Below, one piece after another: positions 8,570 to 19,098 of a stretch of 64,000 nucleotides of DNA; position 1 is the stretch's first letter; every line of letters begins with the position of its first letter. The stretch comes from Microbispora oryzae (GTDB lineage Bacteria > Actinomycetota > Actinomycetes > Streptosporangiales > Streptosporangiaceae). The stretch is taken from assembly GCF_017896165.1 (NCBI RefSeq), contig NZ_JAFCNB010000009.1, positions 186,001-250,000 of the forward strand. Reading direction: 5' to 3'. The position numbers and the translations under genes were made by a program. The notes under the pieces are model-generated. The model ran no database searches, had not been told where the DNA came from, and saw nothing but the letters and a program-made list of their open reading frames with translations.

Positions 8570-8992
8570 TCAGGCGACGGGCGTGCAGGTGACGGGGCTG
8601 GGGGAGATCGCGACCGGGCTCAGCGGGATGCGGGCGGCGAAGCCGAAGACGGTGGCTCCGTTCGGCGCGAGGTCGCCGTTGTACTTCTCGTTGCCGTACG
8701 CGTAGGTGCCGACGGGGCCGACGACCGGGAGCGGCACCGCGCCCCACACGTCGAGGACGGACGAGCCGTCGGTGTAGCGCCAGGTGACCCGCCAGCCGTG
8801 GATCGCCGACGAGCCCGAGTTGCGCACGGTGACCTGGCCCAGGGTGACGCCGTCCCGGGTCGACGACGGCCAGGTGTTTGTGATCTTGTATTCCGCCGTG
8901 CAGCCGATGGAGTCGGCCGCGGCCGCCGGTGCCGTCGCCGCCGTGGCCGAGGCCAGGACCAGGGCCGTCGCGGCGAGTGTCGATCTGATCAT
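8570..8992 (-). CDS. Secreted stand-alone CBM2-like protein
   Basis: 140 residues with a clear Sec signal peptide (to about residue 26, ending in APAAAA), then a single domain resembling family 2 cellulose-binding modules: paired cysteines near both ends (IGCTAEY and PVTCTP), NTWPSS, VTVRNSGSSAIHGWRVTWRY and a late NGATVFGFAAR. No catalytic domain is attached. It is the last gene of the GH48-GH9 cellulase operon and probably binds cellulose or other beta-glucan outside the cell. Some typical surface aromatic residues are displaced, so the ligand may differ. Confidence 0.75.
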   Translation of the reverse strand: MIRSTLAATALVLASATAATAPAAAADSIGCTAEYKITNTWPSSTRDGVTLGQVTVRNSGSSAIHGWRVTWRYTDGSSVLDVWGAVPLPVVGPVGTYAYGNEKYNGDLAPNGATVFGFAARIPLSPVAISPSPVTCTPVA

Positions 8993-9052
8993 CGAACTCC
9001 TTCCCCTTGCGTGTCTGGTGCGGACAGTGGAGGTGGAGCAGGTGGATGCCCT

Positions 9053-9084
9053 GCCTTCCCCGGAGGGGTCCGTCCGGGGAAGGC
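9053..9084 (-). terminator. 12-bp hairpin after the GH9 gene
   Basis: GCCTTCCCCGGA (9053-9064) and TCCGGGGAAGGC (9073-9084) form a perfect stem with an 8-base loop, 24 bases after the GH9 stop and before the CBM2 gene. It may be an attenuator or an mRNA 3'-end stabiliser rather than a full stop, since the next gene has the same direction. Confidence 0.65.
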
Positions 9085-9107
9085 GGGCGACTAGGGGGCC
9101 GGTCCGG

Positions 9108-11495
<2,388 letters not shown>

Positions 11496-11522
11496 TTATG
11501 AGCCTCGCAATGTGGGGGGTCG

Positions 11523-11557
11523 GGGGCGCGGCGGCGGGTCAGGCGCCGCCGCGCCCC
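11523..11557 (-). other. Intergenic hairpin B, cellulase operon
   Basis: GGGGCGCGGCGGC (11523-11535) pairs perfectly with GCCGCCGCGCCCC (11545-11557): 13 bp, 9-base loop. It lies in the GH48-GH9 spacer just upstream of the GH9 start, and its loop sequence GGGTCAGGC recurs in hairpin A. Confidence 0.7.
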
Positions 11558-11566
11558 GGCTGGCTT

Positions 11567-11601
11567 GGGGTGCGGTGAAGGGTCAGGCGACACCGCACCC
11601 C
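11567..11601 (-). other. Intergenic hairpin A, cellulase operon
   Basis: GGGGTGCGGTG (11567-11577) pairs with CACCGCACCCC (11591-11601): 11 bp, 13-base loop containing GGGTCAGGCG. It lies 28 bases after the GH48 stop. With hairpin B it forms a tandem pair of related stems between the two cellulase genes. Confidence 0.7.
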
Positions 11602-11629
11602 GGCCTGTGGGACCGGTCGCCGGTCAGGC

Positions 11630-14110
11630 TCAGCCGTTCGGGAACAGCACGCCGTACTGGCCGAGCGCGGTGGCCACGTCGACCTGCGCCCAGAACCGGT
11701 GGTAGTGGAAGACCGGCGCGGAGGCCGTGCCGTCCAGGTACGCCTGGACCTTCGGCCAGTCCGGGTCGTTCTTGTACCAGGACCGGATGGAGATGAAGGT
11801 CGAGTTGCTGTTGATCGTGTCGCCGTTCGGCATCTTGCCGGTCCAGCCGGACGGGACGTAGATCGGGTCGTCGAGACGCTGGTAGTCGGTCTTCGTCTCG
11901 GGAACCGACACGCCCTTGCTGTCCTGGTGGTACTGCCAGATACCGTCGAGCAGCGCCTTCGCCGTCGTCTTGGCCTGGGTGTTGTTGGCCTTGGCGGCGT
12001 AGAACATCAGCAGCTTGGCGTACGAACCGGCCACGCCGATGTCGTCGGTGTAGTCGACGATGCTGACGTGCAGGCCGGTGTTGGCGGCCGGCATGCCCGT
12101 CCCGCTGAAGCTGGAGTCAGGCTGGCCGGTCCACTTCAGGGTCGAGGGGAACTGGTAGCTGCCGTCGGAGTTGACGGTGGTGTTGGCCAGCGCCCAGCTC
12201 ACCCACTTGTCGAGGATGGTCTTGGCGTTGGCGTTGCCCGTGGCGTAGTAGTACTCGGCCACGCGCTCCATCGACCACGCCTGGAAGCCGAACCACTGGT
12301 TCGACGGCGGGTCGTGGTAGACCGGCTCCCAGTCGTAGGCCATGCCGAAGAACTTCGGCAGGGTCGACGGCGGAGCGGCGTAGTGACCCTCCCAGCTGTT
12401 GGTCGCGCCACCGGCGATGGCGCCCTCGGCCGACTGCAGCCACCGGTAGAACTGCACCTGCCGGGTGAGGCTGGTCGTCCAGTCGCTGACGGCGGTCGAG
12501 CCCTTGGGCTTGAGCGCGTTCACGTTCGACAGCGCCCACGCGGCCAGCGGGTTCTGGTAGCCCGAGTGGTTGTGGCTGGAGCCGATGCGCCAGGCCCATC
12601 CGGCCGACGTGTCGTACGCGCCGCCCCAGGCGTAGTACCAGGACAGCAGGTAGTTCGACGCGTTCTTGCCGGTGCCCGCCGGGCACGAGGTGCTGGTGCA
12701 GCCCGGCTGCTTGAAGTACTTGTCGTACATCGAGTAGCGCAGGTAGTCGCCCATCTTCGCGGCGTTGGCCACCGCGGTCGAGACCTGCGACTGCTTGCCC
12801 TGCTCGGTCGCCCAGGTCAGCGCCCAGTAGGCGGCCTGGACGGCGCGGGCGTCGGCGTCCGGCGCGTTGGTGTACTTCCACTGCTTCGCGTACGACTGGT
12901 CACCCGTGAACAGGTCGAGGAACCCGTTGGGGCCGCCGAACTTGAAGGTGTCGCACGACGGCTGCGGGATGGTCTCGAAGACCGACTCCTCGGGGCCGCG
13001 CTGGTAGGTGTTGATGTACGCCGGCTTGGTGGTGCCGTCGCCGCAACGGCCGAAGCCGTAGGTGTTGTCGACGTCAAGCAGCCAGTGCATGCCGTAGATG
13101 TCGGAGGTGCCGTAGGCGCTCTTCAGCTCCCCGGCGATCGGGTCGCTGCCGACGCTGACGCTGTTGTCCAGCTGCGACGGGTACTGATTGATGTTGTTCC
13201 ACTCGCCCGCGTACGTCGCCGGCTTGCTGGCGTCGTACTTGTCGTTCGTGGGCTGGTCGGCGTGCGACGGGATGATGTACTTCTCCATCGTCGTCCACGC
13301 GGTGTTGAACTTCGACCAGTCACCGGTGACCTTGCCGTACATGGCCTCGAGCCACAGGTAGTAGCTGAACGCCTCGGAGGTCGTCTCGTGGCCCTGGTCC
13401 GGCGCCTCGACCATCAACGTCTCGACCGAGTGGTACGGCACGCCCTGGGGCGAGAAGTACCCGTTGGCCGGGTCGTGGATCTTGTTGTACATCTTCAGGA
13501 AGTTCTGGACGTACGCGTTGTCCGGCCCGCCGGACGGGCTCGTCGACGGCGACGGCGAGGCGCTCGGCGACGTGCTCGGGGAGGCGCTGGGAGAGGCGCT
13601 CGGGGACGTGCTGGGCGACGTGCTCGGCGAGGCGCTGGGGCTGGAGCTCGGGCTCGTCGTGGGGCCGCCGCCGCAGGTCACTCCGTTGATGGAGAACGAG
13701 GTCGGCTTGGGGTTGCTGCCGTTCCACGAGCCGTTGAACCCGATGTTCGTCGTTCCGCCCGTCGGGATGCTGCCGTTCCACGACATGCTGGTGGCGGTGA
13801 CGTCGGCTCCGCTCTGGCTCCAGTTGGCCGACCAGCCCTGCGTGACCTGCTGGTTTGAGGGGAACCGGAACTTGAGGGTCCAGTTGCTCAGGGCGTCACC
13901 GAGGTTCTTGATGATGATGCTGGCGGTGAACCCTCCGGAGCCTGAGCCCCAGTCGTTGGTGGTGTACGCGACGTCACAGGCGACGGCCGCGGAAGCGGGA
14001 GTCTGCGCCAGCCCGGCGAGCAGACCGCTCGCCACGGTGGCGGCCGCCAAGAAGGCGAGCCGCTTCCGTGGGCGTGGGAGCGCTCCCGTTCTAAGAGCTC
14101 TCGTTCGCAT
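11630..14110 (-). CDS. GH48 exocellulase with N-terminal CBM2
   Basis: 826-residue secreted reducing-end cellobiohydrolase. An N-terminal signal peptide with several arginines leads to a CBM2 (about residues 45-145, [19 protein letters not shown]), a Ser/Pro/Thr linker of repeated SPSAS/SPSTS units (about 147-195) and a full GH48 domain (about 196-826) beginning [17 protein letters not shown]. The motif [20 protein letters not shown] contains the conserved catalytic glutamate region. The ATG at 14110 follows GGAG and encodes the signal; an upstream open stretch of 68 codons lies over the promoter and operator and is rejected. First gene of the operon. Confidence 0.95.
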   Translation of the reverse strand: MRTRALRTGALPRPRKRLAFLAAATVASGLLAGLAQTPASAAVACDVAYTTNDWGSGSGGFTASIIIKNLGDALSNWTLKFRFPSNQQVTQGWSANWSQSGADVTATSMSWNGSIPTGGTTNIGFNGSWNGSNPKPTSFSINGVTCGGGPTTSPSSSPSASPSTSPSTSPSASPSASPSTSPSASPSPSTSPSGGPDNAYVQNFLKMYNKIHDPANGYFSPQGVPYHSVETLMVEAPDQGHETTSEAFSYYLWLEAMYGKVTGDWSKFNTAWTTMEKYIIPSHADQPTNDKYDASKPATYAGEWNNINQYPSQLDNSVSVGSDPIAGELKSAYGTSDIYGMHWLLDVDNTYGFGRCGDGTTKPAYINTYQRGPEESVFETIPQPSCDTFKFGGPNGFLDLFTGDQSYAKQWKYTNAPDADARAVQAAYWALTWATEQGKQSQVSTAVANAAKMGDYLRYSMYDKYFKQPGCTSTSCPAGTGKNASNYLLSWYYAWGGAYDTSAGWAWRIGSSHNHSGYQNPLAAWALSNVNALKPKGSTAVSDWTTSLTRQVQFYRWLQSAEGAIAGGATNSWEGHYAAPPSTLPKFFGMAYDWEPVYHDPPSNQWFGFQAWSMERVAEYYYATGNANAKTILDKWVSWALANTTVNSDGSYQFPSTLKWTGQPDSSFSGTGMPAANTGLHVSIVDYTDDIGVAGSYAKLLMFYAAKANNTQAKTTAKALLDGIWQYHQDSKGVSVPETKTDYQRLDDPIYVPSGWTGKMPNGDTINSNSTFISIRSWYKNDPDWPKVQAYLDGTASAPVFHYHRFWAQVDVATALGQYGVLFPNG
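13525..13670 (-). repeat. Ser/Pro linker repeat in the GH48 gene
   Basis: Degenerate 12-base units encode the SPSAS/SPSTS linker between CBM2 and the GH48 domain. Confidence 0.75.
14075..14088. promoter_or_regulatory. Second CelR-like box inside the GH48 signal sequence
   Basis: TGGGAGCGCTCCCG differs by one base from the perfect operator 143 bases upstream. It overlaps codons about 8-12 of the GH48 gene, within the signal peptide coding part. A repressor bound at both sites could loop DNA or block elongation. Confidence 0.55.
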
Positions 14111-14476
14111 TGTCGGGGGGTCTCCAAGTGCATCGGGGAAATGGGATGCATCGGAACGGCCCTGCCTGGCGGCGGCCGTGGGTCCGATGCGAGCGATGGT
14201 GGATCTGATTCGTATGATGGGAGCGCTCCCACACAGGATTGTGGTTGGGGCCCTGGGGATGTCAATCGCGCGTTGCGTCCGTGTTACCGGACTCTGTCCG
14301 CGGGTCCCGATCACCGCGCCCTTACAGGTCTTTTACAAGCCGCCGCCAAACACGGTGCCGTCCAGCACTTGAAACATTCATCGTCTTGCGCTCCCGGCGA
14401 CTCCCGGTTGGGGCGCGTGGTTAGGGCCTCCGGCTGGGGGTAGGCGCTTCCCAACCCCCTCGAAGGGAGGCAGGCC
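14111..14476. other. Divergent intergenic region GH48 / holin-X
   Basis: 366 bases with the cellulase promoter and operator on the left. On the right, GAAGGGAGG at 14462-14470 serves the holin-X start. The AT content is raised around 14320-14390, the likely divergent promoter zone for the plus-strand pair. No gene is supported inside. Confidence 0.5.
14218..14231. promoter_or_regulatory. CelR/CebR-type operator
   Basis: TGGGAGCGCTCCCA is a perfect 14-base palindrome identical to the operator of the LacI-family cellulase repressor CelR known from Thermobifida fusca. Cellobiose releases that repressor. It lies 108 bases upstream of the GH48 start and probably governs the whole operon. No LacI-family regulator gene is in the window, so the repressor acts in trans. 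Confidence 0.85.
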
Positions 14477-14875
14477 ATGACCAACCAGATGGAGACGATG
14501 TCGACCGGTGAGCTCGTGCATCGGCTCTCGGAGGACGTCTCCCGCCTGGTCCGCGACGAGCTGCGGCTGGCCCGGCTGGAGATGACGGAGAAGGGGAAGC
14601 GCGCCGGTTTCGGGGCCGGGCTGCTCGGCGGAGCGGGCGTATTGGCGCTGTTCGGCGGAGGCGCCCTGGTGGCCACCGTGATCCTGCTGCTGGCGATCGT
14701 GCTGCCCGCGTGGCTCAGCGCGCTCGTCGTCGGCGTCGCGCTGATGTTGATCGCGGGCGTGCTCGGCCTGGTGGGCAAGCAGCAGGTGTCCCAGGCGACC
14801 CCGCCGACTCCGGGCGAGACGATGCGGAGCATCAGGGCCGACATCGACGCCATGAAGGGGAGTGCGCACAGATGA
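14477..14875 (+). CDS. Phage holin-X family (DUF1469) membrane protein
   Basis: 132 residues: an amphipathic N-terminal helix (VHRLSEDVSRLVRDELRLARLEM), two transmembrane segments (about 47-75 and 80-102) and a charged C-terminus. This is the actinobacterial holin-X/DUF1469 pattern. These are chromosomal membrane proteins rather than lysis genes; their exact role is unsettled. The stop overlaps the next ATG (ATGA), typical of the DUF1469-DUF3618 pair. Confidence 0.85.
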   Translation: MTNQMETMSTGELVHRLSEDVSRLVRDELRLARLEMTEKGKRAGFGAGLLGGAGVLALFGGGALVATVILLLAIVLPAWLSALVVGVALMLIAGVLGLVGKQQVSQATPPTPGETMRSIRADIDAMKGSAHR

Positions 14876-15822
14876 CGGAGGCGGACCCCGGTGCCGCCCG
14901 GCCGACCGCCGGGCTGGTCGGGGTGCATCGGCAGAAGGTCACCGAACCGGTCACCGAGCCCGAGTCGCTGAACGCCGTGCCGCAACGCCGCTCGGCGCCG
15001 ACGGAGGAAGACCGGGAAGGCGAAGGGGGCGACATGACAGAGAACAGCAACGTCACCCGGCGTGGCGGGCAGCAGGAAAGCCGGCAGCCAGGCTCCCAGG
15101 CAAGCACGGGGACCGTGGAGACCCCGGCGTCTTCGGGCGGCGGCACGGGCGTGCGGGCGCCGGAACGCCCGGCCGAGCACGGCCGGACAGGGGGCGACGA
15201 GATCTCGCACGTGCGGGAGGAGATCGAGCGGACCCGCGGCGACCTGGGCGACACCATCGAGGCGCTGGCCGCGAAGGCCGACGTCAAGGCCCGGGCCCGG
15301 GAGCGTGTCCACGAGACGGCGGCGGCGGCGCGGGCCAGGGCGACGGGCGTGGCCGGTCGCGTGCGCGAGGCCACCCCGGCCCAGATGCGCCACACGGCGG
15401 GCAAGGTGGCCGGGAAGGTCGGCGCGGAGACCAGGCGCCGTCCCGGCACGATCGCGGCGGCCGGAGCCGCCCTGACCGCCGCGGTGATCCTGCGGCGGAT
15501 GATGGCGGCCAGGGGCGCGGCCACGCGGCGGACGGCGATGCCGTTCGGGCGGCTGATGCCGGGAAGGCGGGCCACGATGGGCACCCGGATGCGGGCCCGG
15601 ATCCGTTCCCGGATGCGGAGCCGGATGGGATCCATGATGTGGCCGCGAAGGTGGTACGGGATGACCGGGTGGACGACCCCGGGGCCGGTGCGGGGGATGC
15701 TGCTCCGGCTGACACCCGGAATGAGCCACCGGATGACCGTAGGGGCCGCCCGCAGGAAGCTGACCAGGAGCGCGATGCGCAACGTCCGGGCCGCGCGGCG
15801 CCGGATCCCCGTCACCCGGTGA
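14872..15822 (+). CDS. DUF3618 membrane protein with Arg/Met-rich tail
   Basis: 316 residues. The DUF3618 core EISHVREEIERTRGDLGDTIEALAAKADVKARARERV lies at about residues 106-145, followed by an Ala/Arg amphipathic stretch and one membrane segment (GTIAAAGAALTAAVIL). Unusually, a tail of about 110 residues rich in Arg and Met follows (for example MGTRMRARIRSRMRSRMG). The ATG at 14872 overlaps the holin-X stop; an alternative in-frame ATG at 15034 has a better ribosome site (GAAGGGGGCGAC) and would drop 54 disordered residues. The two probably act as a membrane pair. Confidence 0.75.
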   Translation: MTEADPGAARPTAGLVGVHRQKVTEPVTEPESLNAVPQRRSAPTEEDREGEGGDMTENSNVTRRGGQQESRQPGSQASTGTVETPASSGGGTGVRAPERPAEHGRTGGDEISHVREEIERTRGDLGDTIEALAAKADVKARARERVHETAAAARARATGVAGRVREATPAQMRHTAGKVAGKVGAETRRRPGTIAAAGAALTAAVILRRMMAARGAATRRTAMPFGRLMPGRRATMGTRMRARIRSRMRSRMGSMMWPRRWYGMTGWTTPGPVRGMLLRLTPGMSHRMTVGAARRKLTRSAMRNVRAARRRIPVTR

Positions 15823-15932
15823 GCTCTGGGACCGCGTCTGACGCCGGGTGCGACGGTTCGAGGGCCGGCCGTACGGGCGACGCCGGCCCGAACCGGACCA
15901 TCGGCATGGACGGCGGCCGAGGGGACGTCGGC

Positions 15933-16430
15933 ATGAGATTCGGGCGGATCTACGAGGAGTTCGAGGTCGGGGCGATCTACCGGCACTGGCCGGGCAAGAC
16001 GGTCACCGAGTATGACAACCATCTGTTCTGCCTGCTGACCATGAACCATCATCCGCTGCATCTCGACGATCAGTACGGCGCGACCACCGACTTCGGGCGC
16101 ACCCTCGTCGTCGGCACGTATGTCTTCTCCCTGCTGATCGGGATGTCGGTGCCCGACGTGTCGGGCCGGGCGATCGCCAACCTGGAGGTCGAGTCGATCA
16201 GGCACCTCGCCCCGACGTTCCACGGCGACACCATCTACGGCGAGACGACCGTCCTGGACAAGCGGCTGTCGAGGTCGAAGGACGACCGCGGCGTCGTCCA
16301 CGTCGAGACCGTCGGCTACAACCAGGACGGCACCGTCGTGTGCGTCTTCCGCCGCACGGTCATGGTGCCCACACGGAAGTACGCCGATGAACGCGGCGAG
16401 CACCCCGGCCGCCCTCAGCCGCGCCTGTGA
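15933..16430 (+). CDS. MaoC-like hydratase
   Basis: 165-residue single hot-dog protein of the MaoC dehydratase family, which hydrates enoyl-CoA thioesters. The segment YDNHLFCLLTMNHHPLHLDD contains the catalytic Asp/His-like pair region (N-H-H-P-L-H), and GRTLVVGTYVFSLLIGM and HLAPTFHGDTIYGET are typical of the family. The ATG at 15933 follows GAGGGGACGTCGGC. The position near an acyl-CoA dehydrogenase suggests CoA-linked acid breakdown, although a gene-poor kilobase separates them. Confidence 0.85.
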   Translation: MRFGRIYEEFEVGAIYRHWPGKTVTEYDNHLFCLLTMNHHPLHLDDQYGATTDFGRTLVVGTYVFSLLIGMSVPDVSGRAIANLEVESIRHLAPTFHGDTIYGETTVLDKRLSRSKDDRGVVHVETVGYNQDGTVVCVFRRTVMVPTRKYADERGEHPGRPQPRL

Positions 16431-17424
16431 TGCCTGGCACCGGGATTCCCCAACCGACGCGAAGGCATCAGGTCACGCGGCGCTTCTGAGTCATCTAGGT
16501 GTCGCAGGTGCCGGACTTGCCGGAGCTCTATCCCACCGCGAGCCCGGGTTCACCTTGTACCTGGGATGCGACTATTTCACGGACTTCTACAGGTGCGCTG
16601 GATAATCTCTTCCTGGAGCGCATTCACCAGGGTCCGCAGGACAGTGCGGATGAACTGGACCATGCGAATCCCAATCTTGTACTCGCAGCAGTTGCCGCCC
16701 TTCGTAGCGCAGCACTCCGGCGGCCCGCCGGGGGTCCGCGGTCATCGCCTGTGGGCCGCCGAAGTTGCGATTCTCAGTCGTCTGGCCCTTGCTCGTTCCA
16801 GTTCGAGGCGATCGTGTCCTTGTATGCGCACGAGGCGGTGGAGTGCGATGACCAGCCCGCTCACTGCGACATCACTGATGCGCTCGGCATTATCCATAAT
16901 CTTATTCACGGTTCCGATTTTCAGCACGCCATCCAGCGTTTCGGGTACGCCACCTTGATGGGATTGATCAACAGCAACAAGTTCCGGCTGGAGCTGATCA
17001 CAATGGCTGCGGCCGAGGGTCACCCCGGACCATCTCATGGGAATATTTACGGCTGTCGCGGAGGGAGCGGCGCTTCGTGCCCTTATCGATCCCGGCCTGG
17101 GCGTGGTCGATCATGCCAGCCAGAGTTCTCTGCTTGGGACGGCTATATACGCGGTGATCTCGGGGTGCACCCAACCCGCTGGGTGAACGGCGCGCTCCGG
17201 TCGCGAACAACGACAGTCGCGCGCCAAGAAGGCGCAGGAGTTACGTGTTGGGGCCGTCGCTGAGGGCGAGCCCATTCCACCGGCTTGGGGCGTCCGCTGC
17301 GACGATGGGGCGGTAGGGCTGGGTGCGGGCCGCGGTCTGAGCGAGGGCGGCCGGTGGGGGCGGGCGGCCTGAGGCGCTCGCGCGGCGGCCCGTACGGCGA
17401 GAGACCGAGCTCGCTGGAGGCGTG
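16431..17424. other. Gene-poor patch of lower GC and mixed codon use
   Basis: Almost 1 kb between maoC and the acyl-CoA dehydrogenase. From about 16590 to 17230 the sequence is clearly less GC-rich than its flanks. A 254-codon plus-strand frame (16499-17263) and a minus-strand frame (16742-17038, containing LKIGTVNKIMDNAERISDVA) are open, but neither resembles a family I know and third-position GC is not biased in either. It may be a decayed gene or a foreign remnant. I do not call a CDS. Confidence 0.4.
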
Positions 17425-18585
17425 ATGGACTTGGAGCTCAACGAGGACCAGCGACTGTTCCGGCGGACGCTGCGCGAGTTCGTCGACGGGGAGATCGTGC
17501 CGGTGGCCTCGGAGTGGGAGCGGAGCGGGCGCTACCCGGAGGAGATCGTCGCCCGGTTCGCCGAGCTCGGCCTGTTCGGCATGACGGTGCCCGAGGAGTA
17601 TGGCGGGCTCGACCTCGACCGGGTGTCGTTCGCCCTGGTCTTCGAGGAGGTCGCGCGGGGCTGGATGGGCGTGGCGGGCGTTCTCGGGTCCCATTCGATG
17701 TCGACGTGGATGATCGCCAGGTACGGCACCGAGGAGCAGAAGAGGCGCTACCTGCCCGGCCTGGCCGCCGGGATCCGCCGTACCGGGATCGCGCTGACCG
17801 AGCCGGGCGCGGGCACCGACCTGCAGGGCATCTCCACCCGGGCGGTACGCGACGGGGACCATTACGTCGTCGACGGCGCCAAGACGTGGATCACCAACGC
17901 CCGGCACGCCGATCCGCTGCCGGTGCTGGTCAAGACGTCGGCCGAGACGCCCGCCCACCGGGGGATGTCGGTGCTGCTGGTCGACGCGGGGAGCGAGGGT
18001 TTCAGGGTCGGCCGCGACCTGCCCAAGCTGGGCTACAGGGGCGCCGAGACATGCGAGGTCGTGCTGGCCGGCGTCCGCGTGCCCGTGTCGCGGCTGCTCG
18101 GCGGGGTCGAGGGGCACGGCCTGCGGCAGGTGCTGTCCGCGCTGGAACTCGGCCGGATCAACGTCGCGGCCCGGGCGGTCGGAGTGGCCCAGTGCGCCTA
18201 CGAGGCGGCGCTCGGCTACTCCCGCGGGCGGCAGGCATTCGGGCGGCCGATCGCGGACTTCCAGGCGGTCCGGCTCAAGCTGGCCGACATGGCGACGGAG
18301 ATCCAGGCGGCCCGGCTGATGACCTACTGGGCGGCCGCGCGGTCGGCGGCCGGTCCGGTGAAGGCCGAGGCCGCGATGGCCAAGTACTTCGCGTCCGAGG
18401 TCGCGCTGCGTGCCACGATGGAGGCCATGCGGATCCACGGCGGATACGGCTACTCCCAGGAGTTCGTGGTCGAGCGGCTCTATCGGGACGCGCCCCTCAT
18501 GGCCATCGGAGAGGGCACCAACGACGTGCAGCGATTGATCATCGCGAGGGCGCTCATCGACGGCGAGGCCGTTCTTGGCTGGTGA
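17425..18585 (+). CDS. Acyl-CoA dehydrogenase
   Basis: 386-residue flavoprotein of the acyl-CoA dehydrogenase family, oxidising acyl-CoA at C2-C3 with FAD and passing electrons to ETF. Visible signatures: ALTEPGAGTDLQGI (flavin and substrate binding), WITNARHADPLPVL, GRQAFGRPIADFQAV, and the C-terminal MRIHGGYGYSQEFVVERLYRDA with EGTNDVQRLIIAR. The ATG at 17425 sits four bases after GGAGG; the GTG just before is too close. The 3' end overlaps the HIT gene by 11 bases. Confidence 0.95.
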   Translation: MDLELNEDQRLFRRTLREFVDGEIVPVASEWERSGRYPEEIVARFAELGLFGMTVPEEYGGLDLDRVSFALVFEEVARGWMGVAGVLGSHSMSTWMIARYGTEEQKRRYLPGLAAGIRRTGIALTEPGAGTDLQGISTRAVRDGDHYVVDGAKTWITNARHADPLPVLVKTSAETPAHRGMSVLLVDAGSEGFRVGRDLPKLGYRGAETCEVVLAGVRVPVSRLLGGVEGHGLRQVLSALELGRINVAARAVGVAQCAYEAALGYSRGRQAFGRPIADFQAVRLKLADMATEIQAARLMTYWAAARSAAGPVKAEAAMAKYFASEVALRATMEAMRIHGGYGYSQEFVVERLYRDAPLMAIGEGTNDVQRLIIARALIDGEAVLGW

Positions 18586-19018
18586 CCTGTTCGGCGGCTA
18601 CGCGGCGGGCTGCCTGTTCTGTGAGATCGCCGCCGGTGACAAACCGGGATACGTGGTGCTGTCGGACGACGTGGCGGTGGCCTTCCTCGACACCCGGCCG
18701 GTCTTCAAGGGACACGTGCTGGTCGTGCCGAACGGCCACGTCGAGACCCTCGCCGACCTGCCCGTCGAAGCGGTCGGTCCCCTCTTCCGGAAAGTCCAGG
18801 CGGTCGCCCGGGCCGTGGAGGAGGGCCTGGCGGCGGCCGGCACGTTCGTCGCCATGAACAACAAGATCAGCCAGAGCGTGCCTCACCTGCACGTCCATGT
18901 GGTGCCGCGCAACCGGAAGGACGGACTGCGCGGCTTCTTCTGGCCGCGGGTGAAGTACGAGGGCGACGCCGAGATCGAGGACTACGCGGCACGCGTCCGG
19001 TCCGCCCTCAGATCATGA
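18575..19018 (+). CDS. HIT family hydrolase
   Basis: 147 residues with the histidine triad PHLHVHVVP near residue 105 and an N-terminal CLFCEIAAGDKP motif typical of HIT/Hint proteins, which hydrolyse adenylated or nucleotide-phosphoramidate substrates. The TTG start lies inside the end of the acyl-CoA dehydrogenase gene, pointing to coupled translation. The link to acyl-CoA chemistry is positional; a role in clearing acyl-adenylates would be speculation. Confidence 0.9.
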   Translation: MAGDLFGGYAAGCLFCEIAAGDKPGYVVLSDDVAVAFLDTRPVFKGHVLVVPNGHVETLADLPVEAVGPLFRKVQAVARAVEEGLAAAGTFVAMNNKISQSVPHLHVHVVPRNRKDGLRGFFWPRVKYEGDAEIEDYAARVRSALRS

Positions 19019-19098
19019 TCTACATTGTAAAGGCACCGCACGCGCCGCACCGGCCCTGAACGGGCGCGGCGCCGCCGCGTGACCCTGAGGAGACGACG

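Noticed and set aside
11699..13858. A 719-codon plus-strand frame over the GH48 gene
   Set aside because: It is antisense to a clear GH48 enzyme, Val/Arg-rich, without domain; a high-GC shadow.
14477..14875. Prophage lysis gene
   Set aside because: The holin-X family is a chromosomal actinobacterial pair with DUF3618; no endolysin or structural phage genes are around.
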